Below are positions 20,401 through 29,089 of a stretch of DNA of 64,000 nucleotides, piece after piece; within the stretch, counting starts at the first letter, position 1, and each line of letters starts with the position of its first letter. Source of the stretch: Crossaster papposus (Eukaryota > Echinodermata > Asteroidea > Velatida > Solasteridae). The notes beneath the pieces were generated by a model. It was not told where the DNA came from. It worked only from the letters and a program-made list of their open reading frames with translations, and made no database searches. A program made the translations under genes and the position numbers. The stretch lies in contig JBAIAA010000605.1 of the NCBI GenBank assembly GCA_037893245.1, positions 1,926,501 to 1,990,500 of the forward strand. The letters run 5' to 3'.

Positions 20401-22214
20401 CTTGTCTGGACAGCACAGGCTTTTGTTGAAGTGAGGCTCCATGACTCATCTGGATTGTCTGGAGCTCGAACACCTGGAATGTTACCTAAAATGAGGTCAT
20501 ACACTGGTTTGTTCATACACAAAACCTCTGTCTTTCCAGTGAAGTAAGGAGTACTTACCGGTATAACAGCAACAGGAACTTGTCGAGCAGTCCCATCAAT
20601 GAGGATACAAGTTTTGACTTCACCAGTAAGTTGATCGTCAGAAACTAAGTCACGCCTGATCACGACGCCGCTACATCCACTGTCCCTGAGTACAGACACT
20701 AAATGTTGACCCACTCTACCAGAAGAAACGGGCATCTTCTTTGCGGTGTTATCACTACATGCAGCACTCATAATTGGTAAAGAATGACCACATTTAAGAG
20801 TTACATGATCATAATTATTTCCAATACAGCATGCACCAAGAGTAGATACCTTGCTTACTACCATACAGGCAACTGTCTCGGGTTTATCTTGTAAGTGATT
20901 ATGGACACATGTACAACTCTGACAATGAGAAGAGATAATTCTACTTTCAGAAGGATTAGAAAGTTGTGGTGATGTGTCAGTATTATGATTTTCACTTTCT
21001 ATGAGCATAGAGGCAACTGGATTTCTGTTCTGGTAACAATGTTTGGCAATATGGCCAACTTTGTTACAGGTAAAACATCGACGGGGTGCACTAGAGCTGT
21101 GGGTTGCAAATCTGCAATCTTTAGCTACATGGCCTTGTTTATGACAGATATAACAAGTTAACATAGGCCTATTTGGACTTGATGTTGTATGGGATGTTAC
21201 ATTGGAAATCCCATCCTTCCTATGTTGACTGAAACTTTTCTGGCTTGGGGCATTTCTGGAAATGAATGGATTGCCAAACATGCCACCACGAGCTTCAAGA
21301 TATTGCTCTGCAATTTTGGCCATTGTATCAATGTTTTGGGGTTGTCTTTCTTTAAGAAAAAGAGCCAACTCACGACTACATCCAGCTGCAAATTGTTCCC
21401 GCAGCAAGAGATCTATCAGCCCGACATAGGTTGGCTCTGCTTCCGTTAGGTCGATCCATCGAGCAAGGTAGTTGGCCAACCGTGCAGCAAACTGATGTCC
21501 ACTCTCTCCTGTCTCTGGTTTAGCTGTTCTTAGCTTCAGTCTAAACCCATCTGCAGTAAGCTGAAACCGCTTCAGTAGTGCTGACTTGAGGACTTTGTAA
21601 TCGCCTGCTTCATCTGTGGAGAGTCTATTATAAACTTCAAGAGCTTTTCCTGAAAGTAAGGCACTTAAGTTAATAGCCCAATCCTCCTGATGCCACTGTT
21701 GACTATTTGCATATCTTTCATACCGTTTTAAGTATGCATCTAAATCATCTCTGTTTTCATTAAAATCTGGTAATTTAGGGGTTCTTGCTTTTTGTCTACG
21801 TACACCCTTTTCTGCATAATTTAGATCGATATCTTTTGTCTCTGCCTTTCCCCGTTCAATTTCCAACTGTGCTTCTAGAACAAGCTTCTCCTGTCTACGC
21901 AACTCTAACTGGTGGGCTCTCTCTTCCCTAGCTATTTTCTGTTCCTCTTTTTTGTACTCTCTTGCTTCACTCTCACGTTTTTCAACAAACTCCTGCAACT
22001 CCTTTCCACTAAACCCAAAGCTTTTGCCAGCATCAATCAGGGTTACAATATCCATGTCAGTTTTTATCGCAAGTGGGAAGCACAGAAACGCAGCTAATAA
22101 CAAGCAGATCCCTATGACCATAATACACAGTAGTCCATTTATCTTCCATCCATTCCATAGGTTTGTGTACCTGGCATTTCCCGTTTCCTTTCCATTTCCC
22201 GGACAAGCCCCCAT
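17493..22214 (-). CDS. Gag-Pol polyprotein of the Gmr1-like LTR retrotransposon
   Basis: One open frame of 1,573 codons covers the whole coding region. Rough residue positions in order: Gag with a charged E/K/R-rich coiled region (about 60-130); two CCHC zinc knuckles (about 352-390: CYICHKQGHVAKDC and CFTCNKVGHIAKHC); aspartic protease with a DSG active site (about 505); integrase with HHCC zinc finger (about 705-745), catalytic D, D and E (AVD about 775, TDQGSQF about 838, VERFNG about 871) and a GPF-type C-terminal motif; Gypsy RT with VDYRKLN (about 1210), MPFGLVNAP and YIDD (about 1308); RNase H with TDASH and TDHQP (about 1453 on). The nominal start lies in the primer site, so the real start is probably M54 (MDIVTLIDAG, near 22055). 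The hydrophobic residues before it would be leader, not a membrane anchor. Confidence 0.95.
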   Translation of the reverse strand: MGACPGNGKETGNARYTNLWNGWKINGLLCIMVIGICLLLAAFLCFPLAIKTDMDIVTLIDAGKSFGFSGKELQEFVEKRESEAREYKKEEQKIAREERAHQLELRRQEKLVLEAQLEIERGKAETKDIDLNYAEKGVRRQKARTPKLPDFNENRDDLDAYLKRYERYANSQQWHQEDWAINLSALLSGKALEVYNRLSTDEAGDYKVLKSALLKRFQLTADGFRLKLRTAKPETGESGHQFAARLANYLARWIDLTEAEPTYVGLIDLLLREQFAAGCSRELALFLKERQPQNIDTMAKIAEQYLEARGGMFGNPFISRNAPSQKSFSQHRKDGISNVTSHTTSSPNRPMLTCYICHKQGHVAKDCRFATHSSSAPRRCFTCNKVGHIAKHCYQNRNPVASMLIESENHNTDTSPQLSNPSESRIISSHCQSCTCVHNHLQDKPETVACMVVSKVSTLGACCIGNNYDHVTLKCGHSLPIMSAACSDNTAKKMPVSSGRVGQHLVSVLRDSGCSGVVIRRDLVSDDQLTGEVKTCILIDGTARQVPVAVIPVSTPYFTGKTEVLCMNKPVYDLILGNIPGVRAPDNPDESWSLTSTKACAVQTRAQTKAQHTKPFRSLKVPKPMDHIVTTEGLKKAQQEDPTLLRSRELAETRVEKVSRSQATSRFLYQNGILYRQFQAPNVEFGNIFQQVVVPQVHRTQVMRMAHETILGGHQGPKKTTDRVLTNFFWPGMTADITRYCRSCDVCQRTVPKGRVTKVPLGSMPLIETPFDRIAVDIIGPIHPMTEGRNRYILTIIDYATRYPEAVPLPSIEAERVAEALVGVFTRVGVPKQMLTDQGSQFTSEIMKQVSKLLSVRQLTTTPYHPICNGLVERFNGTLKQMLRRMCAERPKDWDRYINPLLFAVREAPQESLGFSPFELLYGRHVRGPMTILRELWTGEVDTVETKSTYQYILDLRERLENTCQTAHEALQKSSARYKHHYDKRSKARSFSVGDQVLLLLPTDRNKLLLQWKGPFPILDKIGSMDYRIDLNGKSKVFHANLLKKYCERSEELTNSLDIPSTTSQCIFEIVGTAVIESDHDNTSESHNTISMSNENLLQLHPLIAKETIKDVNINPSLHPDQRSEINRLLGNYRDTLTDLPGRTTLGQHTITLHKNEPIRSKPYPLPHALRNTVKEEVSTMLQMGVVEPSNAPFSSPIVLIKKPDGSNRFCVDYRKLNQVSVFDAEPIPDQEELFTKLANDNYFTKIDLSKGYWQVPMDKSSKQLTSFTTPDGLFQFTVMPFGLVNAPATFSRIMRKLLRDQKCVINYIDDILVHTTSWERHVQILKELFRKLRSANLTARPSKCFIAQEQVEFLGHVIGKGLVQPRPEKILTIQQAKQPETKKQLRSFLGMTNYYRKFIPNYSVIAVPLTDKTKNKESNKICWETSQQQAFSTLKDKLTSSPILHLPDLNKDFILRTDASHLGLGAVLLQIHNSEKFPVAYASKKLLPREIHYSVMEKECFAIVWAVRKFEPYLYGRRFTLETDHQPLTFLQKAKMANGRIMRWALALQPYRFHIEAIKGSDNIGADFLSRS
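22196..22213 (-). other. Primer binding site, tRNA-Pro-like
   Basis: In element sense TGGGGGCTTGTCCGGGAA starts six bases after the LTR. It resembles the tRNA-Pro primer site used by murine leukaemia-type retroviruses, which from memory reads TGGGGGCTCGTCCGGG. The ATG of the long frame is formed by the A before this TGG, so initiation there is unlikely. Confidence 0.7.
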
Positions 22215-22219
22215 AAATT

Positions 22220-23769
22220 TGTCACATAGTCACTATTAGTGACTCCATCGGACAAATAGAAATTAGGAAACCTGCCACACTCCCATGAAATAAATGAAAA
22301 ATAGCTAGACAGTTCTCACTATTCCACGTACAATATACAAACTTATTTATTAACACCGATCCATCCCCAAACAAACCCCAAATCTAATAGAATTTACAAA
22401 ATACAAAATTCACAAGTTTCTTGACTTGTATAAATTCAGGTACAGCTTTCCTCCAACTGCAATCAAAATTCAGGAATTCCTCTAACCTCCAATAAATTCA
22501 CAATCTCCAAAATCTGGTACCAATACTTCCAATAATCTCAAAACTTTCAAATTTCACTTGCAATTTTAACACACTTCAATTAAAATTATAGAATTCCTCC
22601 AACCTTCAATAAATTCACTATTTCCAAAATCGTGTATTCTCAATACTTCCAATAATCTCAAAACTTTCAAATTTCACTTGCAATTTTAACACACTCCAAT
22701 TATATTAATTTCAATACCCGACGAAACTTTAGAGTACAACGACCGACTCTTAACTTTTCAATATATACTTAATCTTTTCTTTCCTTTTTTTGTTTTGTTT
22801 CTTCGTAATTTTACAACCCATACACTTTACTATAATATCAAATAGCAATGGGTTAATGTTCCGAGATGGCCACGCGGTTTATAGATATAAAAGATGCTGG
22901 GCTAGGTGTTCCCGGTCACGTCTACAGATGTATGTCGGCCCCCGACTCCCGTCCAAACAGATACCGGTGGTATGTCACTTGTAACAGGTACGGTAGTGGA
23001 AGTACAGGTAGACCTCGGGTAGACGTCGGCACCCAACAGAGAGGCTATTAAAAGTAGCCTACTTCAAATCCCGGACTTTCGTGCCATCTAGAGAATTAAT
23101 ATACCAAATCCAATTCACTACAAACCTTAAATGTTCAGTACTAAAAACCCCAATTATGTTATCCCCGTGTCTTCACAAAGACAATTACAATCATATTAAA
23201 TGAATCGACATGAAATTGTTGACATATAAACCAAAATTATCAACTTACGGTTAGGAGTATCTTCACTCGAATAAATCAAAGGGTACTGCTTGTCATGAAA
23301 GGCTGTCAATAACAGCAAATTGTTTTTTAGCTATCGTGGCGCATGAACAAGCCAATTTTGTCCTGCAATTTGTCGACCCTTCTACCATCGAGCTCTGATC
23401 TGATCTGATCTCTAACTGACTAGGCCGCACCCCAAGAATTGCTGACCAAATACTTCAGGCTCACTAACCATGGCACAACACACATACCAACAACACCCAT
23501 ACAATCAGCATTCAACCATACATCACATATATGTCCTTATAAGGCCTATTCACTCAGCTGCGAAAGGAGTAGCATGTGAGAGCAAGGAATTATTACATAT
23601 TCATGAGTTGAAGCTTCTAGCCAATCGGGACATCATTATTACATATTCATGAGTTGAAGCTTCTAGCCAATAGGGACATCATGAAAAATAAGTACACACA
23701 GAGGCCAACTTAAAGGGGCAACTTAATAAACTTACTTCTACAATATAAAAATATGAATCAATTGTGACA
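22220..23769 (-). mobile_element. LTR of Gmr1-type retrotransposon (5' LTR in element sense)
   Basis: This is 1,550 bp, the same length as the LTR at 15887 and shifted by exactly 6,333 bp. The frames inside translate identically in both copies. It is followed by the target duplication atggt and the rest of the split SINE. The promoter would drive transcription on the minus strand, antisense to nesprin. Confidence 0.97.
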
Positions 23770-23870
23770 ATGGTGTTAGTGCTCTTGGGCAAGACACTCA
23801 ACTACAATTGCCTCTCTCCACCCAGGAGTATAAAAAGGTACCTGTGAGGGTTTATAACTTTGTATACAAG
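23770..23870 (+). repeat. 3' part of the SINE split by the LTR element
   Basis: Begins with the duplicated atggt and continues gtgctcttgggcaagacact, then a tctccacccaggagtataaa block and ggtacctgtgagg. This body is shared in pattern with the SINE at 49600-49885 (ccttgggcaagccac, cccaggagtatgagtaaa). It lies just upstream of exon 10. Confidence 0.75.
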
Positions 23871-23939
23871 TTTATACATGGAAAGAAATCATATTAAATG
23901 TTTTCCTCCATTTTTGTTTCTTCTGAACCCCTTTTTCAG

Positions 23940-24073
23940 GATCTGCAAGCAGATTTCAAAGGTCACAGAGTACAGCTGACCAATCTATGCAAATTAGCTG
24001 ACCAATTAGAGCTCGTATGCAAACCATCCGTGTGTGAATCTCTTGACAGGACTGTTAACGACTTCACTACAAG
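23940..24073 (+). CDS. SYNE1: Nesprin exon 10, spectrin repeat
   Basis: This exon has 134 bases, phase 0 to 2, with acceptor cctttttcag and donor gtaacg. DLQADFKGHRVQLTNLCKLADQLELVCKP is helix B, and SLDRTVNDFTTR runs into helix C. The final Arg codon is split: AG here and A at the start of exon 11, giving TTR-WNN. Human nesprin-1 has a MRWNN phrase at that junction in my recollection. Confidence 0.92.
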
Positions 24074-24971
24074 GTAACGATTTTGGCTCACACTTTCTCC
24101 TAAAACAATTTTTTTTGTCTAAGGTTGTTTTTAGTGCTAAGTAATGGTTTTAATAAACCTCTGTACTGATGATGTCACACTTTTTTTACACATGTGCTTT
24201 CTTATGGAAGCCAGTTTGGTACGACGCTTTCGTAGTACCCATAGATAGCGCATGTATAAGCAAAGTAAGATGTCATCAGTACATATGCTTATTCAGTTAT
24301 TTTGAGATATTATGTGGAAAGGATGTTTATGACATTCAAGGCCAACTAATTTTTTTAAAAAACCTTTTTTTTTAAAACCAATTTAGGGGCTCAAACAATA
24401 CTTTAAGCAATAACAAGTTTTAAACTAATTTCATTAAAAGTGTAACACCTTGTCTTTACTAATTTGATTATTTTCTGATGTTAATTTCCCCAAATCAGGA
24501 AAAATAGTTGCAACCTAAAGCTGTTATTTTCTTCAAGTATCATTTCAATGAAGGTCAATCAGTGCAAAAAAGTTGAAAAGAGATGAATCTGGGACTGAGA
24601 AACATTTCCAATTTTGTTAGGAAATGTTATCGACTCTTGTACTCTATAGACTTTGTACACAACTGCTGAAGTAGCGTCAGAATACTACATTCCTTCCCAA
24701 ATTAAACAACATGTAAATATTGTGTTTTTAACCAAATCTTGATAATTTCCATTATTAGTTTATTTGATAACGGATTTGATAACGATTGAATAGTGGGCTT
24801 TGCATATATTGATAAATTACTGTCGACTTAGTTTTATTGGTGCTTGTCAGTAATAAGTCGTGCACAACTTTCTGGTGATAGTCGAACCCTTGACCTCCTG
24901 CTTCAGTGCAGGTGCTCAAAACATACTGAATTTGCATCACCCCGATTCAAAAACCTTCATCTTTTGAATAG
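24074..24971 (+). other. Intron between exons 10 and 11
   Basis: Holds the dispersed repeat at about 24160-24295 (related to 12490-12645). A decayed tRNA-like SINE head on the minus strand lies at about 24860-24925 (caaccct/gacctcctgcttcagtgc read as gaagcaggaggtc and gggttcgac). The rest is AT-rich with no coding support. Confidence 0.5.
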
Positions 24972-25197
24972 ATGGAACAATGTCGACTACCAACTGCGAG
25001 ACACCGTTGCCCTGTTTGAGAAGTCCTGGTTGCTATGGCAACAGTTTGAAGAGAGGCATGATGGGATTGAATCCTGGTTGAACCAGAGGGAGAAAGAGTG
25101 CGAGTGTGCCACGGCCATCCCGAAAGAGTCAGATACAGAGATGGATAGAGAGGCTAAGAGGGTGACGGAGAGGAAGGGACAAGTGGAGACATGCAAG
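24972..25197 (+). CDS. SYNE1: Nesprin exon 11, spectrin repeat
   Basis: The exon has 226 bases, phase 2 to 0, beginning with the last base of a split Arg codon. Its acceptor is ttttgaatag and its donor gtgggt. WNNVDYQLRDTVALFEKSWLLWQQFEERHDGIESWLNQREKE covers helix C, then the LLWQQF..R..IESWL helix A typical of nesprin repeats. The upstream open frame into the intron is accidental. Confidence 0.93.
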
Positions 25198-25282
25198 GTG
25201 GGTTTCTCTCAGGTAAAATTGGTAAATGAAAAACTAACAATTTGGTCAAAACCTCACAAGACATGTGCAATACTACCCGAGG

Positions 25283-25462
25283 CACGGGATTATTTTAAAC
25301 GAAACTCGATCCGAGGCGGGTTCAGGGCCCGATGGTACCGGGAAGCACACCCACGCATTTTCGGCCTTGCTCGCTGCTGACAGACATTTCCGGCCTTGCT
25401 CGTGACATGCCTATGCGTTATCCGTTTTGAATCTGGAGAAAACTTTGCGTGTATATACATCC
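25283..25462 (+). repeat. MITE family 1, decayed copy
   Basis: Shares the internal family 1 string: acgaaactcgatccgaggcg, gggttcaggg, ccgggaagcacacccacgca, ggccttgctcgctgctgac, and tatgcgttatccgttttgaat. Both terminal repeats are lost or diverged. It fills most of the short intron between exons 11 and 12. Confidence 0.8.
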
Positions 25463-25511
25463 TCATACATGGTCATCATCATATCATGATGTTGTTCCCT
25501 TCTTCCTGCAG

Positions 25512-25640
25512 AAACTCCTTGATGAGCTGAAATCCTACCATGAAACTGACGCCTTACGTAACTTAGTAGACCAGCTGACCAGACACATGGATGGCACTAC
25601 AGCTAACAGCATTGCCTCTAGGAGACGAGTACTGGCCTTG
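25512..25640 (+). CDS. SYNE1: Nesprin exon 12, spectrin repeat helix B
   Basis: The exon has 129 bases and 43 residues, phase 0-0. Its acceptor is cttcctgcag and its donor gtaaga. KLLDELKSYHETDALRNLVDQLTRHMDGTTANSIASRRRVLAL is a helix B followed by the start of helix C. It joins in phase to KQDSLCKTLRRF of exon 13. Confidence 0.9.
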
Positions 25641-25879
25641 GTAAGAGCTCCAAACCAGTCCAGAATTTGGAATTATTGACCTATTTTGTAGGCACCCTAG
25701 CTGTGTACTTCAGATTTGGTTAATGCTGGTGTTTTGGGGGGATCATTATGGTTAAATGTAAAGAATAAAAAAATAGCTATACTTTGTCGATACTATAGTG
25801 TTTGACAGATGTATTACAATTAAGTTAATTACAATATCTCATTGTCCAATGGGACTGCAAAGGAAGAAGACTGTACCTG

Positions 25880-25907
25880 TAATAATAATAATAATAATAA
25901 TAATAAT
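25880..25907 (+). repeat. (AAT)n microsatellite
   Basis: About nine AAT units are followed by gatgtaatttataaagg, a form common at the 3' ends of L2-type LINEs and their SINEs. It may mark a decayed LINE tail. Confidence 0.8.
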
Positions 25908-26238
25908 GATGTAATTTATAAAGGTTATAAGGGTTGGGGTTAGGGTAATTTATAAAGTGCATTTTAACAAGATACAATGCACGACAATAGGACAACTAGA
26001 GTACAAGAAAAAAAAAAAAAAAAACTTTTTCTAAAATGACAGCACACCAAGTGCCAAGCTTTCACAGGATGCTTGAGACTAGTATTCACTGGCAGTCTAG
26101 TATTTGGTATTTCATAACAATTCAGTAGTTTTATTTTTTGATATTTGCAAATGGAAAACGGTTTACAGTAAAGTTATAACTACAAGGTGTCTCTCGAAAA
26201 AAGCAACAAATAGGAAAACCCAATATCCTAATCATATT

Positions 26239-26642
26239 TGTGACCTGCTCCAACGGAAACGGCGTAAAGTCGCGCTATTCTATATTGGGTTATGATTAAA
26301 AAAAGCCTATTTGACAGTGGGGAATTGTTTTTGGGGTTTTGGCATGATACAATTCCCACATATGTTTTCTTCTACCAAGTATTTTTTGCAAAAGATTAGC
26401 AGAAAAAAATCCAAATTTGATTTTCCTGAGCGTACCCAAGTAGTAAAATTTAGCGAAATCTATGAAAATATGAAAAGATCATGATAAAATGATAATATTT
26501 TCCCTTTAAAAATAGCGGCATTATTACCCTACCCAATAAATGAAATATCATTTTAAGGCTAAGAATTCAAGGAATCTGGAAATACCAATATCTCAAAATA
26601 TTAAAAGTCAACTTCACTCTGATTTCGTGGGAGCAGGTCACA
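26239..26642 (+). mobile_element. MITE family 3 copy, nested in the outer element
   Basis: About 404 bp, from TGTGACCTGCTCCAACGGAA to TTTCGTGGGAGCAGGTCACA. The ends are flanked by atat-like direct repeats. A sister copy of similar length is at 33995-34391 with the same internal blocks (ttggcatgatacaattcc, gcaaaagattagcagaaa, gagcgtacccaag). Confidence 0.8.
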
Positions 26643-26653
26643 TATATTGTGTA

Positions 26654-26959
26654 GATGCGCTAGCATCAGCTTCAATTTTGAGACCAGTTTCAGGTTGTTC
26701 ACTTTCCAGTTGGCTGAGCAATCGTTGTTTGAATGAGGTGGGGTAAAATGCCATTTGTTACACGTTAGATCACTTTAATGAAGTACGAAACCAATTGAAT
26801 GTTCTTTAATAACAAAACTTAACAAAAGCATTTGCTTTATCCAAAAACAACCTTCTATCAACATAAACATAAATTAAATATTTAAAACAATGGTTAGAAC
26901 ACCATTAACTAAACGACCTGAAACTGAAACTCCAATTGAAGCTGATGCCCCAGGGCATC
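26654..26959 (+). mobile_element. Inner foldback element
   Basis: The arm gatgcgctagcatcagcttc at the left pairs with gaagctgatgccccagggcatc at the right, continuing through caattttgagaccagtttcag and the complementary ctgaaactgaaactccaattg. The inner loop is about 200 bp and contains a ggttgttc/aacgacc match. Confidence 0.7.
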
Positions 26960-27145
26960 TATATATTATCATACATGTACATGTACGCCGGGTTATGATA
27001 TTGGGTTTTCCTATAATCATGGCTTTTAGCAACTGTTGCGTTTTTCGAGAGACACCCTTTATAGAATAACAATTGTTGTTACCTTATTGTGGTGTTGTGT
27101 GGCTAACAGTTGCATGCCATGAATAATGCCATTACTACTTCACCA

Positions 27146-27446
27146 ACTTAATGGTTGCTTTTATTTATCAGAAATAGGTGGATTTTTGAGGTCGTATTTT
27201 ATAGTAAATATCGTTTAACTGACCTTGTCGGAGGAGGGGGAAAAAAGCAAGAAAAATGGCGTACATTTGGCAGTTCTTGGGTTTTTTTTGGTTTTTTTTA
27301 GATTGCCATCCGGCAATACAGGATATTTAGCGCAATCACTTTGCTGGATGCCTAGAATCATTATTTACGTTTAAATAAGTAATATATTTCTTAATAATTT
27401 GGTAGTAAAATGTTTGATATCTGTAAATTGTGTATCCTACTTTTAA
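27146..27446 (+). repeat. MITE family 2, partial copy
   Basis: Contains aaataggtggatttttgagg, the ATATCGTTTAACTGACCTT block, and the right end ggatgcctagaatcattatt, then aattgtgtatcctacttttaa. The left terminus is degraded. Confidence 0.7.
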
Positions 27447-27750
27447 GCAAGTTGTATCTTTGAGGTTTGCATGCCTTTTGTGGTGTTTACTGCTGTGTTC
27501 CATAAAACAGACAAAAGTTAGCAGAAAACATTCAGCTTAACAATGTTGCTTAGCAGTCAAGAAAAATGCAATAAGGAGAAATGAGCCTAAAGGAAGACAC
27601 AGGCAGTGGAAATCTTACAATATTTTGGGGTGGTAACCTGTTTTTGTTTTTGTTTTTTGTTTTTTGGGCTTAGCGAAAATTTATCAGCTTAGTTGCTTTA
27701 TTTCAAAACAACACCAGGGTCACAAAACTTTGCCCGATTCGTCTTTGCAG

Positions 27751-27948
27751 AAACAAGACAGCTTATGCAAGACCCTGAGACGCTTTATCAAGACCCAGGA
27801 AGCCGATCTCAAGATGCAGAGTCAGCTGAGAGACGAGATACAGAAGCTTCTCATCTGGCTTGAAGACACCGCCGATATCGTCAATATGGACGACCCGAAC
27901 CGCTCGTCAGACGAAACATCCATCAGGGAACGCATGGCTCAACTCAAG
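27751..27948 (+). CDS. SYNE1: Nesprin exon 13, spectrin repeat helix A
   Basis: The exon has 198 bases and 66 residues, phase 0-0. Its acceptor is cgtctttgcag and its donor gttaga. KQDSLCKTLRRFIKTQEADLKMQSQLRDEIQKLLIWLEDTADIV has the W-L helix A signature, and SIRERMAQLK begins helix B. Human nesprin-1 has a TIQERMEELK phrase here, as I recall. The frame continues past the donor without meaning. Confidence 0.94.
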
Positions 27949-28065
27949 GTTAGAAAAAGACTCTTGGAAATTGAAGGCCATAAACTGCACCCCAGTAAAT
28001 AAATTTAAAAAATGTTTGTTTCCTGAAAAAAGCGAAGCTGTTAATGTTGTATGTGTTGGGTGTGA

Positions 28066-28289
28066 TCGATGGATCTGCGCTATCACTCAATCGCAGAAAT
28101 GCACTTGCGCGATTGGTACCTCCGGTAAGAAATCTCCAACTTTACTTCCCGTGGATTTGCGCTATCGGTCGATGTGGAGCCTTAGTGTTTTGTAAAAGGG
28201 AAGTAAACTTGGACATTTTCTACCAGATCTACTGATTGCGCAAGTGCATTTCTGCGTGATTAAGTTAATAGTGCAGATTCACCGATCGA
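28066..28289 (+). mobile_element. Foldback element, about 224 bp
   Basis: The left arm TCGATGGATCTGCGCTAT, continuing gcagaaatgcacttgcgc, is the complement of the right arm ending ACCGATCGA (gcgcaagtgcatttctgc, then atagtgcagattc). It has no coding capacity and is a MITE-like unit. Confidence 0.75.
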
Positions 28290-28429
28290 GCCTGCCTTAG
28301 GCATACTTAGTTTTGTACGTTAGCTTTTTTTATTGCCAAATTGTTTTGACTTTCCATTCATTGTTGGATTTTGCCCTTCACTTTTATTTAACACTGTATA
28401 GTCAGTGCTGTCCTGGGAGATTGTAAGAA

Positions 28430-28525
28430 ATAAATTCACTTGGGTAAGACTCGAACCCACGACCTCGTGCTTTGTAGTGCGGACATCTTACCACTCGACT
28501 GCCGAGCTAGCCGTGGTCGGCTGGC
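28430..28525 (-). repeat. tRNA-like SINE head, minus strand
   Basis: In minus sense gctagctcggcagtcgagtgg (A-box-like) is followed by gtgggttcgagtc (B-box). It is the same head as at 905-983 but better preserved. The tail runs aagtgaatttatttctta. The stems do not all pair, so it is a SINE remnant and not a tRNA gene. Confidence 0.65.
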
Positions 28526-28568
28526 TGGTTAGAGTCTGATGTAGGAAGGGTACTGCAATCAAGCTATG

Positions 28569-28946
28569 CATATGTGATGCGATCAAGCAAAATCAGTCTG
28601 AAGTAGGCCTTGGTCATTTTTGGGATTTTTACATATTCTTTAGTAGCGTACTTCAGGCTCCATTTCAGTGAAAACCCCATGTGAATACGACTTTTGGTTA
28701 AACAATTACAACCATTTGAACACCAGCACGTTAAAAATAAAGAAAGTGAGAAAATCATGTTTTTGTATCACTTTCCTTCTGAATTTGGTTAAAAGAGTAT
28801 TTTCATGTAAAAGAAAAATATTTTCCCCTTCTGTTTTGGTAAAAAAGTCAATTTTGATTTTTCAACCCCAACGAACATATTTTGGCCCTATCTCAAAACA
28901 AAAATTGCCGAGTTCCGACTGATTTTGCTTGATCGCATCACATATG
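28569..28946 (+). mobile_element. MITE with perfect 30-bp terminal inverted repeats
   Basis: CATATGTGATGCGATCAAGC continuing aaaatcagtc is repeated in perfect inverse orientation at 28917-28946. The element is 378 bp with no transposase. The perfect arms suggest it is relatively young. Confidence 0.8.
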
Positions 28947-29089
28947 ATGGATTTTGTGTCAGGATGATGTATTTTCACTGGCACTGTTTATTCAGTGTTG
29001 TTCTGGTGCCACAGCCACCTGCTGCTATATCAGATTCAAACCAACCAGAAATGTGTAATTTGTAAATATACCACTTGTTGCCATCGTAG

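Larger units (their letters stand above)
15887..23769 (-). mobile_element. Complete LTR retrotransposon, Ty3/Gypsy with integrase before RT (Gmr1-like)
   Basis: The element is 7,883 bp: LTR, tRNA-Pro-like primer site, one uninterrupted Gag-Pol frame, polypurine tract, LTR. The target duplication is ATGGT at 15882-15886 and 23770-23774. The domain order is Gag, protease, integrase, RT, RNase H. This resembles Ty1/Copia order, but the RT and RNase H are of Ty3/Gypsy type, as known for Gmr1 from Atlantic cod and related elements. Identical LTRs, where compared, and the intact frame suggest a recent insertion. It sits antisense to the host gene in the intron between exons 9 and 10. Confidence 0.95.
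26184..27060 (+). mobile_element. Outer inverted-repeat element of a three-layer nest
   Basis: The left end AAGGTGTCTCTCGAAAAA and the right end TTTTTCGAGAGACACCCTT are inverted repeats. The match continues inward (aggaaaacccaatatc on the left, gatattgggttttcct on the right). The element is about 877 bp and carries two further foldback elements. No transposase frame was seen. The nearest named group is unknown. Confidence 0.75.

Noticed and set aside
17493..22214. Ty1/Copia classification based on IN before RT
   Set aside because: The RT and RNase H motifs (VDYRKLN, MPFGLVNAP, YIDD) and the GPF-type integrase end are Gypsy-like, so Gmr1-type order fits better.
22056..22214. N-terminal membrane segment of the Gag-Pol protein
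   Set aside because: It is translated from the primer site and leader. The plausible start is downstream, so the hydrophobic run is probably not made.
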